From: an uncultured Flavobacteriales bacterium
Lineage (GTDB): Bacteria; Bacteroidota; Bacteroidia; Flavobacteriales_D; Sanyastnellaceae
Reading direction: 5' to 3'
NCBI GenBank assembly: GCA_943787435.1
Contig: CALSMK010000006.1
Location: 62,001 to 126,000, forward strand
DNA length: 64,000 nt
The notes beneath the pieces were generated by a model. The model was not told the origin of the DNA, ran no database searches, and saw nothing but the letters and a program-made list of their open reading frames with translations. Below are positions 36,101 to 43,764 of the stretch, in pieces (position 1 is the stretch's first letter; every line of letters begins with the position of its first letter). Position numbers and translations under genes: made by a program.

Positions 36101-37189
36101 TATGACAGCTCCGCCACCGACTACGATGTGAACCTTTGCGATTACAGCTGCTTGGGTTGCACTGACTCTATGGCGGCCAACTACGATCCTAGCTCAACCA
36201 TCGACGATGAGTCCTGCCTCTACTGCGCATTGGAAATCGATGAGGACCCACTTGTTGTGGATCTCTTGTGCGCGGGTGAAATGAACGGAAGCATCACCAT
36301 TGCGGGTTCAACGGGCAACCTCGGATCCGTTGAATACGGACTTGAAGGCAGTGCATTCCAGTCTGACCTCGTCTTTGACCAATTGGCTGGAGGTTCATAC
36401 AAGATCATTGCCATGGACTCTTTGATGTGCACAGACACATTGGAAGTCAACGTGATCGAGCCTGCTGCGATTCAGATGTTTGCTTTCGCGAGTGACGTGG
36501 ATTGCTTCGGCGATGATGATGGCTCCATTTTGGTGACTTCTGAAGGAGGCACTGGTGTCATCACCTATGATTTGGCCGGCACGACCAACATTGATGGCGA
36601 CTTCCAAGGATTGGATGCAGGACCTTACACGGTATTCGCTGTTGACGCCAATGGTTGTGAAGCTGACATCACAGCTGATGTAGAAGAGCCAGATGCCATA
36701 GCCATCACTGTGGACGGTCAAGCTGACCCAGACGGTGCATCCAACGGTGAAATCTCGGTTTCTGTCAGTGGAGGAACAGGAGACTACAACTATCAATGGG
36801 ATGGACCAGGTGGTCCTTACGACACAGAAGACATCGCGGGTCTGGATGCTGGCGCATATACGTTGACCGTCACTGACGAGAACGAGTGTGAGGCCACAGA
36901 ATTGGTGACCTTGACCACAGTGGGCCTCATTGAGGTCGAAGGTGAGTTGGGCATCAGCTTGATGCCAAACCCCACAACGGGATTGTTGACCATGGAACTC
37001 AACCAATTGGTGGAGAATGCCATCATCGAGGTGTTCGATGGCGCTGGTCGCCGCGTTTTCCGCCAAGAGGGCATGACCATTTCTGGTCAGCTGCAGATGG
37101 ACTTCGGTTCACTTTCTGACGGAGTGTACCAAGTCCGCTTGAATTCAGGTGATGCTCAAGCGACTCAGCGCTTGATGGTTCGTCACTGA
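33119..37189 (+). CDS. giant T9SS-secreted repeat protein with two novel modules, 12 GCT/CNY repeats, a fasciclin domain and SprB repeats
   Basis: This is a 1356-residue protein with a signal peptide (KLLLALCLLPTWLSAQ). Domains in order: novel module (about 20-211); Cys repeats and Asp-rich DCDG modules (231-425); a second copy of the novel module (about 428-618); one DCDG/GCT unit; a fasciclin (FAS1) domain at about 687-818 with WTVFAPTDAAV and VVHVIDAVIVPS; more GCT/DCDG units (820-1035); SprB-type repeats (1036-1270); and a T9SS type A domain (ISLMPNPTTGLL ... LSDGVYQVRL). The Asp-rich modules (DCDGxCxNDxDxDGxCDE) look like calcium loops. FAS1 domains often mediate adhesion. A surface-adhesin role is inference; the partner is unknown. 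Confidence 0.85.
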   Translation: MKLHKLLLALCLLPTWLSAQEYGLEVEVVTDDIGILAGALGVTDLTGYSCYRAYITMENEDDFLSSISGDANHSTYVTSTEDFFHAELGAGTPNGINSLLFPVYPDLEYDSWITIGLEGSPNAGAGEANVSTVQSAGNPWLTNFDPGGGMPGGDIVIDDEIGGAWYALNGDANGIAGSDLKVLAGQFTTTGDIQVQYYTQIFIQGDGQNEVPGEGGAERPTYNYPASLDPGCIDETACNYDSTAGVDDGSCTYAELYYDCDGECINDADMDGLCDELESAGCTDDTACNYSENATDDDGSCEFTSCVGCTDNMACNYDEDATVSDNTECTYAEDYYDCDGNCINDVNENGICDENETFGCTDMDACNYDMNADADDGSCTYPLTDYVDCDGNCFNDSDEDGLCDEEEGCSDAEACNYDPAAVVIEAPYCLIVDTVAVHTTGDLAGMTTYRYYVKCMNPADFVSSVSGDAINPTQVTTTTDFYQDELSSGTPSFNASLIATFPNLQYDSYVTIGLTASPDVSAGEASIQTVQDPDSPWLTNFDPGFGAAGSDILMDTEVGGTWFALNGDANGIAANSEDNQVLIAQLTTSGDVEGNFYVQIFENGQGSNDMFFNFNIGDACVAPDEDCNYPEDIYGVDYLDCDGNCLNDMDEDGICDEDEIPGCTDMDALNFMATATDDDGSCAFPAASVFDIIEGSEAHTILEDLIVAADLDSLLTFGGAWTVFAPTDAAVAALPSFIVDALLADAALLAEVLTYHVVADSVTSDMLSDGLTIDMVNGQSATITFDNGGIFIENAEIIIADLIAENGVVHVIDAVIVPSIAGCTAIASCNYNPIADSDDGSCDYTSCAGCLDENACNYDSTATLSDLPSCTYPEDLYGADYYDCLGECLNDADMDGVCDEAEVDGCIYEEACNYNPEATEDDGSCDYLTCAGCTDEMACNYDETATIDSGCTYPIDLYGSPNVDCDGECLNDADMDGVCDEEEIVGCLDENACNYDSSATDYDVNLCDYSCLGCTDSMAANYDPSSTIDDESCLYCALEIDEDPLVVDLLCAGEMNGSITIAGSTGNLGSVEYGLEGSAFQSDLVFDQLAGGSYKIIAMDSLMCTDTLEVNVIEPAAIQMFAFASDVDCFGDDDGSILVTSEGGTGVITYDLAGTTNIDGDFQGLDAGPYTVFAVDANGCEADITADVEEPDAIAITVDGQADPDGASNGEISVSVSGGTGDYNYQWDGPGGPYDTEDIAGLDAGAYTLTVTDENECEATELVTLTTVGLIEVEGELGISLMPNPTTGLLTMELNQLVENAIIEVFDGAGRRVFRQEGMTISGQLQMDFGSLSDGVYQVRLNSGDAQATQRLMVRH
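33179..33750 (+). other. copy 2 of the ~190-residue repeated extracellular module
   Basis: The segment starts directly after the signal peptide and shows DLTGYSCYRAY, SSISGDANHS, LEYDSWITIGLEG, GAGEAN, WLTNFDPGGGMPGGDIVID, IGGAWYALNGDANG and GQFTTTG. It is clearly homologous to copy 3 in the same protein, including the shared WLTNFDPG and ALNGDANGIA stretches. Confidence 0.7.
33809..36225 (+). repeat. array of 12 Cys-rich GCT/CNY repeats and 6 Asp-rich DCDG modules (coding)
   Basis: Twelve units follow GC(T/L/I/S)DxxACNYxxxAxxDDGSC, about 20-25 residues each, within the 1356-residue protein. Six DCDGxCxNDxDxDGxCDExE modules are interspersed, often directly after a unit. The array is interrupted by the second novel module and by the fasciclin domain. 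The units have diverged at the DNA level, so this is an old protein-level expansion rather than a recent tandem duplication. Confidence 0.8.
34400..34972 (+). other. copy 3 of the ~190-residue repeated extracellular module
   Basis: This internal copy, embedded between Cys repeats, shows DLAGMTTYRYYVKC, SSVSGDAINP, TTTTDFYQDEL, LQYDSYVTIGL, SAGEASIQT, PWLTNFDPGFGAAGSDILMD, VGGTWFALNGDANGIA and AQLTTSG. It is more like copy 2 than copy 1, consistent with duplication within the gene. Confidence 0.7.
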
Positions 37190-37212
37190 CCTCTGATCCC
37201 TGCAAGGAATTG

Positions 37213-37243
37213 GAAGCGCCGGCCCACAGGGGGTCGGCGCTTC
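37213..37243 (+). terminator. strong hairpin after the giant repeat-protein gene
   Basis: GAAGCGCCGGCCC (37213-37225) pairs with GGGTCGGCGCTTC (37231-37243) over 13 bp with one G-T wobble and a 5-base loop. There is no T tract after it, so it may act as a terminator only partly or with Rho, or protect the mRNA end. Confidence 0.6.
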
Positions 37244-37298
37244 TGCATTCTAAACGATGTCAAAAAATCGGTATTTTAACTGTTGAACTCGCCCCCAC

Positions 37299-39894
37299 AT
37301 GAAAACCCCATTCATCACGGCATTGGCCATCGCGCTTTGTGTTTTTTCCGTCCGTTTCGGCCTCTCTCTCGGCACAAGATTCGTTGTGCGCTCCGCAATG
37401 GACCGTGCAATTCACAGCGGTCTCAGGCTCAGACACCACCCATTTGGCTTTGGTCATGGATACGGCCTCCACATCGGACTTTGATTTGGGCTTGGATTCT
37501 CTGTGCTTGGCTGATACTTCTGCGGCTTTTGCCTGTTTTGCCACAGAGAACGAGCCGTTGGTGATCCAGCATTTGCCATCCAATGGTGATTCCATCATTG
37601 CGTTTCAACTCCAAGTGAACACCGATTCCATGGACATGCTGCTGGCTGTGGACTTGGGCGATTTTCTGTTGGATTCTGCAGCCCTGTGGTGGGGAGATGC
37701 CAATGGGAATGTGGTCTGGGATTTACTGGCGGACACGGCGTTTGTTTTGCCAGACAGCACGGGTGTTTTGACTTTGAATGGTTATGTGGATCCCAGTTGT
37801 GACATTCTTGGATGCACCAATGAAGAGGCATGCAACTACAACCCTTTGGCCACACTAGACGATGGCAGTTGCACGTATCCATTCTTTTGCTTCGACTGCG
37901 ATGGGAATTGCTTGTGTGATGAAGACGAAGACGGAGTGTGTGACCCCTTTGAGTTTCCTGGATGCACAGATACGGAAGCTTGCAATTACGCGCCAGTCTA
38001 CACCGAAGAGGATGGCAGCTGTTTCTATGCTCAACCTGGATTTGACTGTGCTGGATTTTGCTTGCCCGTGGAAAACGATGAGTGCAGTTTGGCTGAGCCG
38101 ATTGGTTGCAGCCAAGTGGTCACCGCTACTACAGTGTGTGCAGACACCACGGAAACGGATTTCTGTGATCAATACAACATTGGAGAGTACTTCCACGGCG
38201 GTCTCTGGTACACCATCATGGGAACCGGTGACACCTTGCGGGCAACCATGTGCTTTGAAGACACAGGCTATGACACGTATTTGAGCGTCTTTGAAGGGGA
38301 TTGCGGCAATTTGGATTGTGTCGTTGGAAACGATGATCAAGACGAGGCTGACTTCTTTGCAGAGCCTTGCTTCGACAATTTCTTGGCCTCATCCGTGGAT
38401 TGGGAAAGCACAGAGGGGGTGGAATATTTCTTGCATGTCAGCGGCTCCAATGCGGTCACGCCCGCTGTTGGTGGGTTTGACTTTGTGCTGGTCTGCGACG
38501 GAGTGGAGGTGGGGGCATGCCTCGATTCTTTGGCATGCAACTTCAATCCATTTGCCACATTCGATGATGGAAGTTGCGATTATGTCACTTGTGCAGGCTG
38601 CGGACTGTCGTCGGCTTGCAATTTTGACAGCACGGCATTCATCAATGACTTGACGCTCTGCGACTTCAATTGCTATGGATGCACAGATGACGGAGCGTGC
38701 AATTTCAATGAGCTCGCGACCATTGAAAGTGGACTGTGCGAGTACTCCTCTTGTGCGGGGTGCTTGGACCCAACGGCCTGCAATTATGATCTCGACGCCA
38801 TTCTGGACGACAACAACTGCGAGTACAGCTCTTGTGTCGGGTGCACCGATTCAGCGGCATCCAATTACAACCCTGGAGCCAGCGAAGAAGACGGGAGTTG
38901 CACCTATTGCGACCTCGTGCTGTCCCAGCCTCAAGTGACCCATGAATCGTGCTTTGGGTTTGGCGATGGCTTGGCTGTGGTGCAATTGGACTCGGCCCTG
39001 ACCGATTCAGTGCTCTATGAATTGACGGCAGCGGGCATTTCGGAAATGGGAGGTTGGACCGACGGCACATTCTCAGGGCTGTTGCCCGGAGACTATTTGC
39101 TGGAGGTGTTGGATGGAGATTCCACCTGTAGTGCGGTCCAAGTGTTCACGGTCAATGCCGCCCCAGACCCAGCCTTGTTTTTGGTGGCTTCTCATCCGAA
39201 TTGCGCAGGGGGAGAGGATGGAAGCATTTCGGCATTTGTGGCAGGAACGGTGATGGCGTCATCTTATCTGTTGAATGGAGAGACTGCTGACTTTGGTGGG
39301 AATTTCTTAGGTCTGGCGGCAGGAGATTACTTCGTGGAAGTCAATGTCCTCGTTGGGGGAGGAGGCACATGCTCTGATACAGCGAGCATTTCAGTTGTTG
39401 ACCCTGAGGGCATGACGTTGACCATCGATGGTTTGGAAGGAGCCAATCCAGGCGAAGAAAATGGCGGAGTTTCTGTCTCAGTGGTGGGCGGCGCAGAACC
39501 TTATGAATTCAATTGGAGCGGACCCTCAGGAAATTCTGGTTTAGAAGACCCCGATGATTTGGCCGCAGGGGATTGGACGCTGGAGGTGACCGATTTTGAT
39601 GGGTGCACGGCTTCCATCATGGCCACGGTTCCTGTGGGCTTGCCCAACCTGAAATTGGAGGGCTTTGCGCTGGCTCCCAATCCAACCAAAGACCAAATAC
39701 AACTGCGGTTCCGCTCACTTTTCAAGGGCAAGCTCCTTCTGCTGGATGCCATGGGGCGACTCGCCGATCAAATGGACGTCACAGGCATTGAAGCCACATG
39801 GTCAGTGGCGAATCAGCCTGCGGGCATGTATACGGTGCGGGCCGTTTCACAAGAAGGAAAAAGCGGATCCATCCGCCTGCTCATTGAAGACTGA
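37299..39894 (+). CDS. T9SS-secreted Cys-repeat/SprB protein (frame broken at a T6 run, 37342-37347)
   Basis: The natural start is the ATG at 37299, which encodes MKTPFITALAIALCVF, but the frame then needs one T fewer in the T6 run at 37342-37347 to continue as PSVSASLSAQ-DSLCAPQW, a textbook signal peptide. The joined protein has 864 residues. As read, only a GTG at 37339 opens the long frame, without a signal peptide. Domains: N-terminal beta region (about 24-165), GCT/CNY repeats with one DCDG module (171-260), a PPC-like beta domain (about 270-410), five more Cys repeats (about 410-535), SprB-type repeats (about 540-775) and a T9SS domain (LAPNPTKDQIQL ... AGMYTVRA). Sequence error is likeliest; a variable T run is possible. 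Confidence 0.8.
37810..38905 (+). repeat. seven GCT/CNY Cys repeats, split by a PPC-like domain (coding)
   Basis: Units follow GCTxxxACNYxxxAxxDDGSC (first GCTNEEACNYNPLATLDDGS) and match the array in the preceding gene. Two units and one DCDG module precede a ~140-residue beta domain; five units follow it. Some units have Phe for Tyr (ACNF) or lose the final DDGSC spacing. Confidence 0.75.
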
Positions 39895-41244
39895 TCAGAG
39901 GTCAGAGGCAGGGTAAGACTTTTCCCAAAGGATTTTCCCCTGACCATCGTGGGCCCGAAGGGTCATCACGCGCTCCTTTCGGGGCCCGGTCACCTCAAGG
40001 GTGCCGAAATTTCGGATGCCCACCATCGTTCCTTCCACCCGGTGGGAATTGGGTTCGGAGGTGTTGTCGTGGGTTCCGCTTGTGAGCGCGCTGCACGTGA
40101 AATCGAGGACTTTTCGTCCGTTGGGCTGGGTGATCTCGCTGAGTTCAGTGCTGTGGCGGTCACCGGTCAGAAACACAACACCACGAATGTCTTCTTCATT
40201 CAGTCGGCTCAAGATGGCCTCACGCTCCTCAGGGAACTGAGCCATGTTCTCGTATTTGGCATAGTTGGACAGCATTTGTCCACCGATGGCAATGACTTTG
40301 AATGGGGCGCGGCTGGCTTGCAATGCTTGGATCAACCAATTCAATTGAACCTCTCCCAGCACCGTGCCCTGTTGGGTTTGGTTCTTGTGATTCACCCGGA
40401 AATAGCGGTTGTCCAAAAGGAAAAAGTCCACATCATGGAATTGAAATGAAGACGTGATTCCGTGGCCTCCAGCGTCAGGCAAGCCTTGGGAAGGGTTGGG
40501 CCAATACATCCCAAAGACGTCCTCGGCCCAATCCTTGTGAATCCAGCTGCCATCGGAATTGTCGGGACCAAAGTCATGGTCATCCCAAATGGCATAGTGC
40601 GGACAAGCTCCTTGCAGACGCTGAACTTCAGGAAGGCTTCTCATGTGATTGTATCGGTTCATCATGCCCCCTTTGGAGCCCCAATCCACTTCGCGGAAGT
40701 AGACGTTGTCGCCCAGCCACAGCATGAGGTCCGGATTTTGATCCGCCATGCGGTCAAAGATGGAATACCCCCCACCATAGGGTTTTCCGGGCCGGTCATA
40801 AGCCGGGTCATTGATGAAGGCACAAGAGCCCAAAACCATTTTAAAAGCGGGTGGGTCAAAGCGATACTGCCACAAGGGTTGGGTCGAAAATTTCATTTGG
40901 GTGTAATCGATGCTCATGCCTGAGCCAAGTCCATTGCAGAGCACCCTAAATCGATACCCGGTGCCAGGTTCCAGCCCCTGCACATCCACTATGCCCGTGT
41001 ATCCGCGCTCTTCCTTCAAAAGCACATGACCCGTCAATTCGGTTTCGGCAGGCTCCATTCCCAGGGAGTCCGGCCAATACTCAATTTGAACCTTGGTTTC
41101 TTCTTCAACTTGAACCCAAATCCGAGCATCCGTCAAGCCCACGTGGCCCACCATCGGTTGTGAAGTGAGCTGGCCCCATGCACACATGGGGAACAGAACG
41201 GCTGCAATCGCCACGCTGGATGAAAGAGAGGAAAGGTTGGGCAT
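39895..41244 (-). CDS. PhoD-like alkaline phosphatase/phosphodiesterase
   Basis: This 449-residue protein starts at the ATG at 41244, which begins a signal peptide (SSVAIAAVLFPMCAWG-QL). An N-terminal fibronectin-like region (about 25-130) is followed by the PhoD-like metallophosphatase domain with MLWLGDNVYFREVDW, AIWDDHDFGPDNSDG and VVFLTGDRHSTELSEI, which supply the metal ligands. PhoD enzymes release phosphate from phosphodiesters and monoesters outside the cytoplasm, often under phosphate limitation. No Pho-box type element is visible. It is tail-to-tail with the preceding T9SS gene (0-base gap) and lies downstream of a small-protein gene with its own terminator between. Confidence 0.88.
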   Translation of the reverse strand: MPNLSSLSSSVAIAAVLFPMCAWGQLTSQPMVGHVGLTDARIWVQVEEETKVQIEYWPDSLGMEPAETELTGHVLLKEERGYTGIVDVQGLEPGTGYRFRVLCNGLGSGMSIDYTQMKFSTQPLWQYRFDPPAFKMVLGSCAFINDPAYDRPGKPYGGGYSIFDRMADQNPDLMLWLGDNVYFREVDWGSKGGMMNRYNHMRSLPEVQRLQGACPHYAIWDDHDFGPDNSDGSWIHKDWAEDVFGMYWPNPSQGLPDAGGHGITSSFQFHDVDFFLLDNRYFRVNHKNQTQQGTVLGEVQLNWLIQALQASRAPFKVIAIGGQMLSNYAKYENMAQFPEEREAILSRLNEEDIRGVVFLTGDRHSTELSEITQPNGRKVLDFTCSALTSGTHDNTSEPNSHRVEGTMVGIRNFGTLEVTGPRKERVMTLRAHDGQGKILWEKSYPASDL

Positions 41245-41291
41245 CAGGGTCTGGAATCGAATGCGAAAGTTCGCACATGACAAGCCAGAAC

Positions 41292-41329
41292 AAAAAAAGG
41301 GAGCAGCTCCGGTTGGAACCACTCCCTTT
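41292..41329 (-). terminator. intrinsic terminator of the 72-residue protein gene
   Basis: On the minus strand AAAGGGAG (41329-41322) pairs with CTCCCTTT (41303-41296) and is followed by a T7 tract. It separates the small upstream gene from the PhoD-like gene. Confidence 0.85.
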
Positions 41330-41354
41330 GAACATTGGCAGATTGTGCGAATGA

Positions 41355-41573
41355 TCAGTCAACCACGTAGTCCACACCTTCGATGGCAGGACCGAGTTTG
41401 ACCATGTATTGGACCTCGTCGGCCTCAATTTTAATCATGCGGTAGACCTCTTTGCTCGTTGGCAGTCTGAGGTTGAATGTTTGGCCATCGAATCCATCAG
41501 GATATCGATTCTTGATGATTTTGCGGATGGCTTGATCGAGCTTTTCATAGCTCACAATGCGTCGATTTGACAT
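41355..41573 (-). CDS. small conserved-looking protein, function unknown
   Basis: This 72-residue protein starts at the ATG at 41573 (an in-frame ATG at 41600 is possible). It is soluble, with an amphipathic N-terminal helix (SYEKLDQAIRKIIKNRYPDG) and a C-terminal beta region (VYRMIKIEADEVQYMVKLG). I do not recognise a family. It has its own terminator and no partner gene on the same strand nearby; the divergent gene is the cupin-methyltransferase fusion, 132 bases away. Confidence 0.7.
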   Translation of the reverse strand: MSNRRIVSYEKLDQAIRKIIKNRYPDGFDGQTFNLRLPTSKEVYRMIKIEADEVQYMVKLGPAIEGVDYVVD

Positions 41574-41677
41574 AGGGCAACAGGTTGGAATCGGCTCCAT
41601 TTACTCCACCGGGTTCAGAAAGGTTTCATTCCGCTTGCGCTCCCCTTTAAACCTGCGCATTGTGTTTTATCCCTTGC

Positions 41678-41685
41678 TATCTTTC
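41678..41685 (+). promoter_or_regulatory. candidate -7 element for the cupin-methyltransferase gene
   Basis: TATCTTTC matches seven of eight positions of TAnnTTTG and lies 21 bases before the ATG at 41706. There is no convincing -33 TTTG; a TTG occurs about 16 bases upstream. Confidence 0.3.
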
Positions 41686-41705
41686 GAGACCGCACTCCTG
41701 TTCAC

Positions 41706-43091
41706 ATGCAGTCCCTTCTAGACAACATTCGCAACCACACCCCTCAAGGCTTCGACTTCAAGTGGCTTGGAGAATGGTTGCGTCAAGTGGATTTAAATGA
41801 ATTGGATATGACGGGAGTCATCCCTTCTATCGAAGGGGAGAAGGACAACTATACCCGGAACATTCTGCTCATGGATCCCTTTGAAGTCGTGGTGCTTCAT
41901 TGGCCTCCTGGCGTTGAAAGTGCCATTCATCATCACGATGGTTTTTGGGGATATGTGTTGTGTGTAGAAGGAGAGGTAGAGAACATCGAGTACAGCTACG
42001 ACAAGGACGAAAAGCAACTCAAAGAGGGCAGGGCATTGCGGGTCAGAAAGGGTGGAATCCTGCCCGAGCCTGATGGGACCATTCACAAAATTGTGAACCC
42101 GAGCCAAGACCAGCCTCTGGTGACCATTCACTTCTACGCTCCAGCGTTAGAGACATTGGATGGAATGGTCATATTTGATGCAGAAAAGGGCTGGAGAGGA
42201 GAATTGAACGAAAAGGCCACCACAGCCTCGTTTCATCAAGACGAGCAAGGATTTCGTCTTTTGGAAAAAAACGCCTTTGACTTTGTTCCCATTCGGTCTC
42301 AATTGGGTCACCGCACGCATCGATTGTACCCACTGATTCCCAAGCCATCCGAGCTGGAGATCATGCATTCTTTGAATGCGTATTACTCAGAACAAGCCGA
42401 TACATACGATCACCTGGACCAGGGCAGCGAAAAAAGAAGGGCTTACACCGAAAGCATCAATGAAATCATTGCCCAAGACTTGGCCTTGTTGTCACCAAAC
42501 CGGGTGATGCACATCGCTTGTGGGACGGGCAGAAGGGCAGAGGACATTCGCCAGAAGTCCGGCCTGCAATACGACATGGACGGCGTGGACATCAGTGCTT
42601 CCATGGCCGAACAAGCCAGCGGAAGGGACGTCTCCACCAGAATCGGGCATTGGAACCACATGAGCGTGGAGCAGGACAGGTACGACGCAGCCACATTCTT
42701 GTATGCGTTTGGTCACATTCCAAGTCTCGATGAAAGGCGCAAGAGTCTGATGAAAGTGACCGAGTCGCTCAAGTCAGGAGGCCGGTTCTATTTCGATGTA
42801 TTCAACGTGGAGAATCCCAAGGAATGGGGGCCAGAGGCCACAGAGATTTATGATGACTTGAACTTGGGCAGGGAAGGGTACGAGAGGGGAGACCTTTTCT
42901 ACAAGCGACACGATGGGCAGACCGTGGCTTTCCTACACTATTGCTCCAGCGAAGGCATTGTGAAACTGGTGGAGGAATGTGGATTGAATGTCCTCCAAGT
43001 TCACCGCATTGGCTATGTGGAAAGGCCAGGCGAAACCCTCTCAGAATTGCAAGAGGGAGGCAATTTGCTGTTGATCGCTGAAAAGCCATAA
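41706..43091 (+). CDS. cysteine-dioxygenase-like cupin fused to a class I SAM methyltransferase
   Basis: This is a 461-residue protein. Residues about 45-150 form a cysteine dioxygenase type I-like cupin with the three-His iron site: His75 and His77 in SAIHHHDGFWGY and His127 in TIHKIVNPS, plus Tyr144 in IHFYAP at the conserved Tyr position. The crosslinking Cys of animal enzymes is absent, as is usual in bacteria. Residues about 220-461 form a SAM methyltransferase (VMHIACGTGR at 267-276, MDGVDISASM, LKSGGRFYFDVF). The pair could oxidise a thiol and methylate the same or a related molecule; this is inference. pdxH follows 39 bases later on the same strand and may be co-transcribed. Confidence 0.82.
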   Translation: MQSLLDNIRNHTPQGFDFKWLGEWLRQVDLNELDMTGVIPSIEGEKDNYTRNILLMDPFEVVVLHWPPGVESAIHHHDGFWGYVLCVEGEVENIEYSYDKDEKQLKEGRALRVRKGGILPEPDGTIHKIVNPSQDQPLVTIHFYAPALETLDGMVIFDAEKGWRGELNEKATTASFHQDEQGFRLLEKNAFDFVPIRSQLGHRTHRLYPLIPKPSELEIMHSLNAYYSEQADTYDHLDQGSEKRRAYTESINEIIAQDLALLSPNRVMHIACGTGRRAEDIRQKSGLQYDMDGVDISASMAEQASGRDVSTRIGHWNHMSVEQDRYDAATFLYAFGHIPSLDERRKSLMKVTESLKSGGRFYFDVFNVENPKEWGPEATEIYDDLNLGREGYERGDLFYKRHDGQTVAFLHYCSSEGIVKLVEECGLNVLQVHRIGYVERPGETLSELQEGGNLLLIAEKP

Positions 43092-43130
43092 CCAAGAGAA
43101 CCAGACCTGCTTTGCCAAGGTAATCTCATC

Positions 43131-43763
43131 ATGGGCCAATTCGAAGACAGAAAAGACTACGCCAAAGGCCGTTTGATTGGGAACATCGACGATCCGTCCC
43201 CATTGTTGTTCGAGTGGCTTGAAGCCGCAAAGGCTTCCGATCCAGAGGACTACAATGCCATGACCTTGTCCACCTTGGGTCTTGACGGTCACCCTTGTGC
43301 CAGAATCGTGCTGTTGAGGGAGGTCCAAGACGAGGGGGGGAGCTTGGTTTTTTACACCAACTACCACAGTTCAAAGGGAAGAGAGCTGGATGCCCATCCC
43401 CATGCGGCGGTCACATTTTTCTGGCGAGAACTGGAAAGACAGCTTCGTGTTCGTGGCCGAATTGAGCGGTTAGACGAAAATGAAAGCGACCGGTATTTTC
43501 AATCCCGTCCAAGGGCCAGTCAAATCGGGGCGTGGACATCGGACCAAAGTCAGACCTTGAACAACAGGTCGGATTTGGAGTCCAAACGAATGGAGGTGGA
43601 GTCCCGTTTTCCTGGCGATGTGCCCAGGCCTCCGCACTGGGGAGGATACCGACTGTTGATTGAAGGGTTAGAGTTCTGGCAAGGTCGACCAGGGCGCTTG
43701 CACGACCGGGTGTGTTTTGAAAAAAGCAAGGACTCTTGGGCCGTTCAAAGGCTTCAGCCTTGA
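43131..43763 (+). CDS. pdxH: pyridoxamine/pyridoxine 5'-phosphate oxidase
   Basis: This 210-residue FMN enzyme has the family landmarks: AMTLSTLGLDGHPCARIVLLR (FMN phosphate and substrate region, of which I quote the first part), FYTNYHSSKGRELDAHP, VTFFWRELERQLRVRG and, at the C-terminus, RPPHWGGYRL and FWQGRPGRLHDR, the PNP oxidase dimerisation signature. It makes pyridoxal 5'-phosphate, the cofactor of the aminotransferase in this window and of many other enzymes. It sits 39 bases after the cupin-methyltransferase gene and is tail-to-tail with the rlmI-type gene, one base apart. Confidence 0.95.
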   Translation: MGQFEDRKDYAKGRLIGNIDDPSPLLFEWLEAAKASDPEDYNAMTLSTLGLDGHPCARIVLLREVQDEGGSLVFYTNYHSSKGRELDAHPHAAVTFFWRELERQLRVRGRIERLDENESDRYFQSRPRASQIGAWTSDQSQTLNNRSDLESKRMEVESRFPGDVPRPPHWGGYRLLIEGLEFWQGRPGRLHDRVCFEKSKDSWAVQRLQP

Positions 43764-43764
43764 T

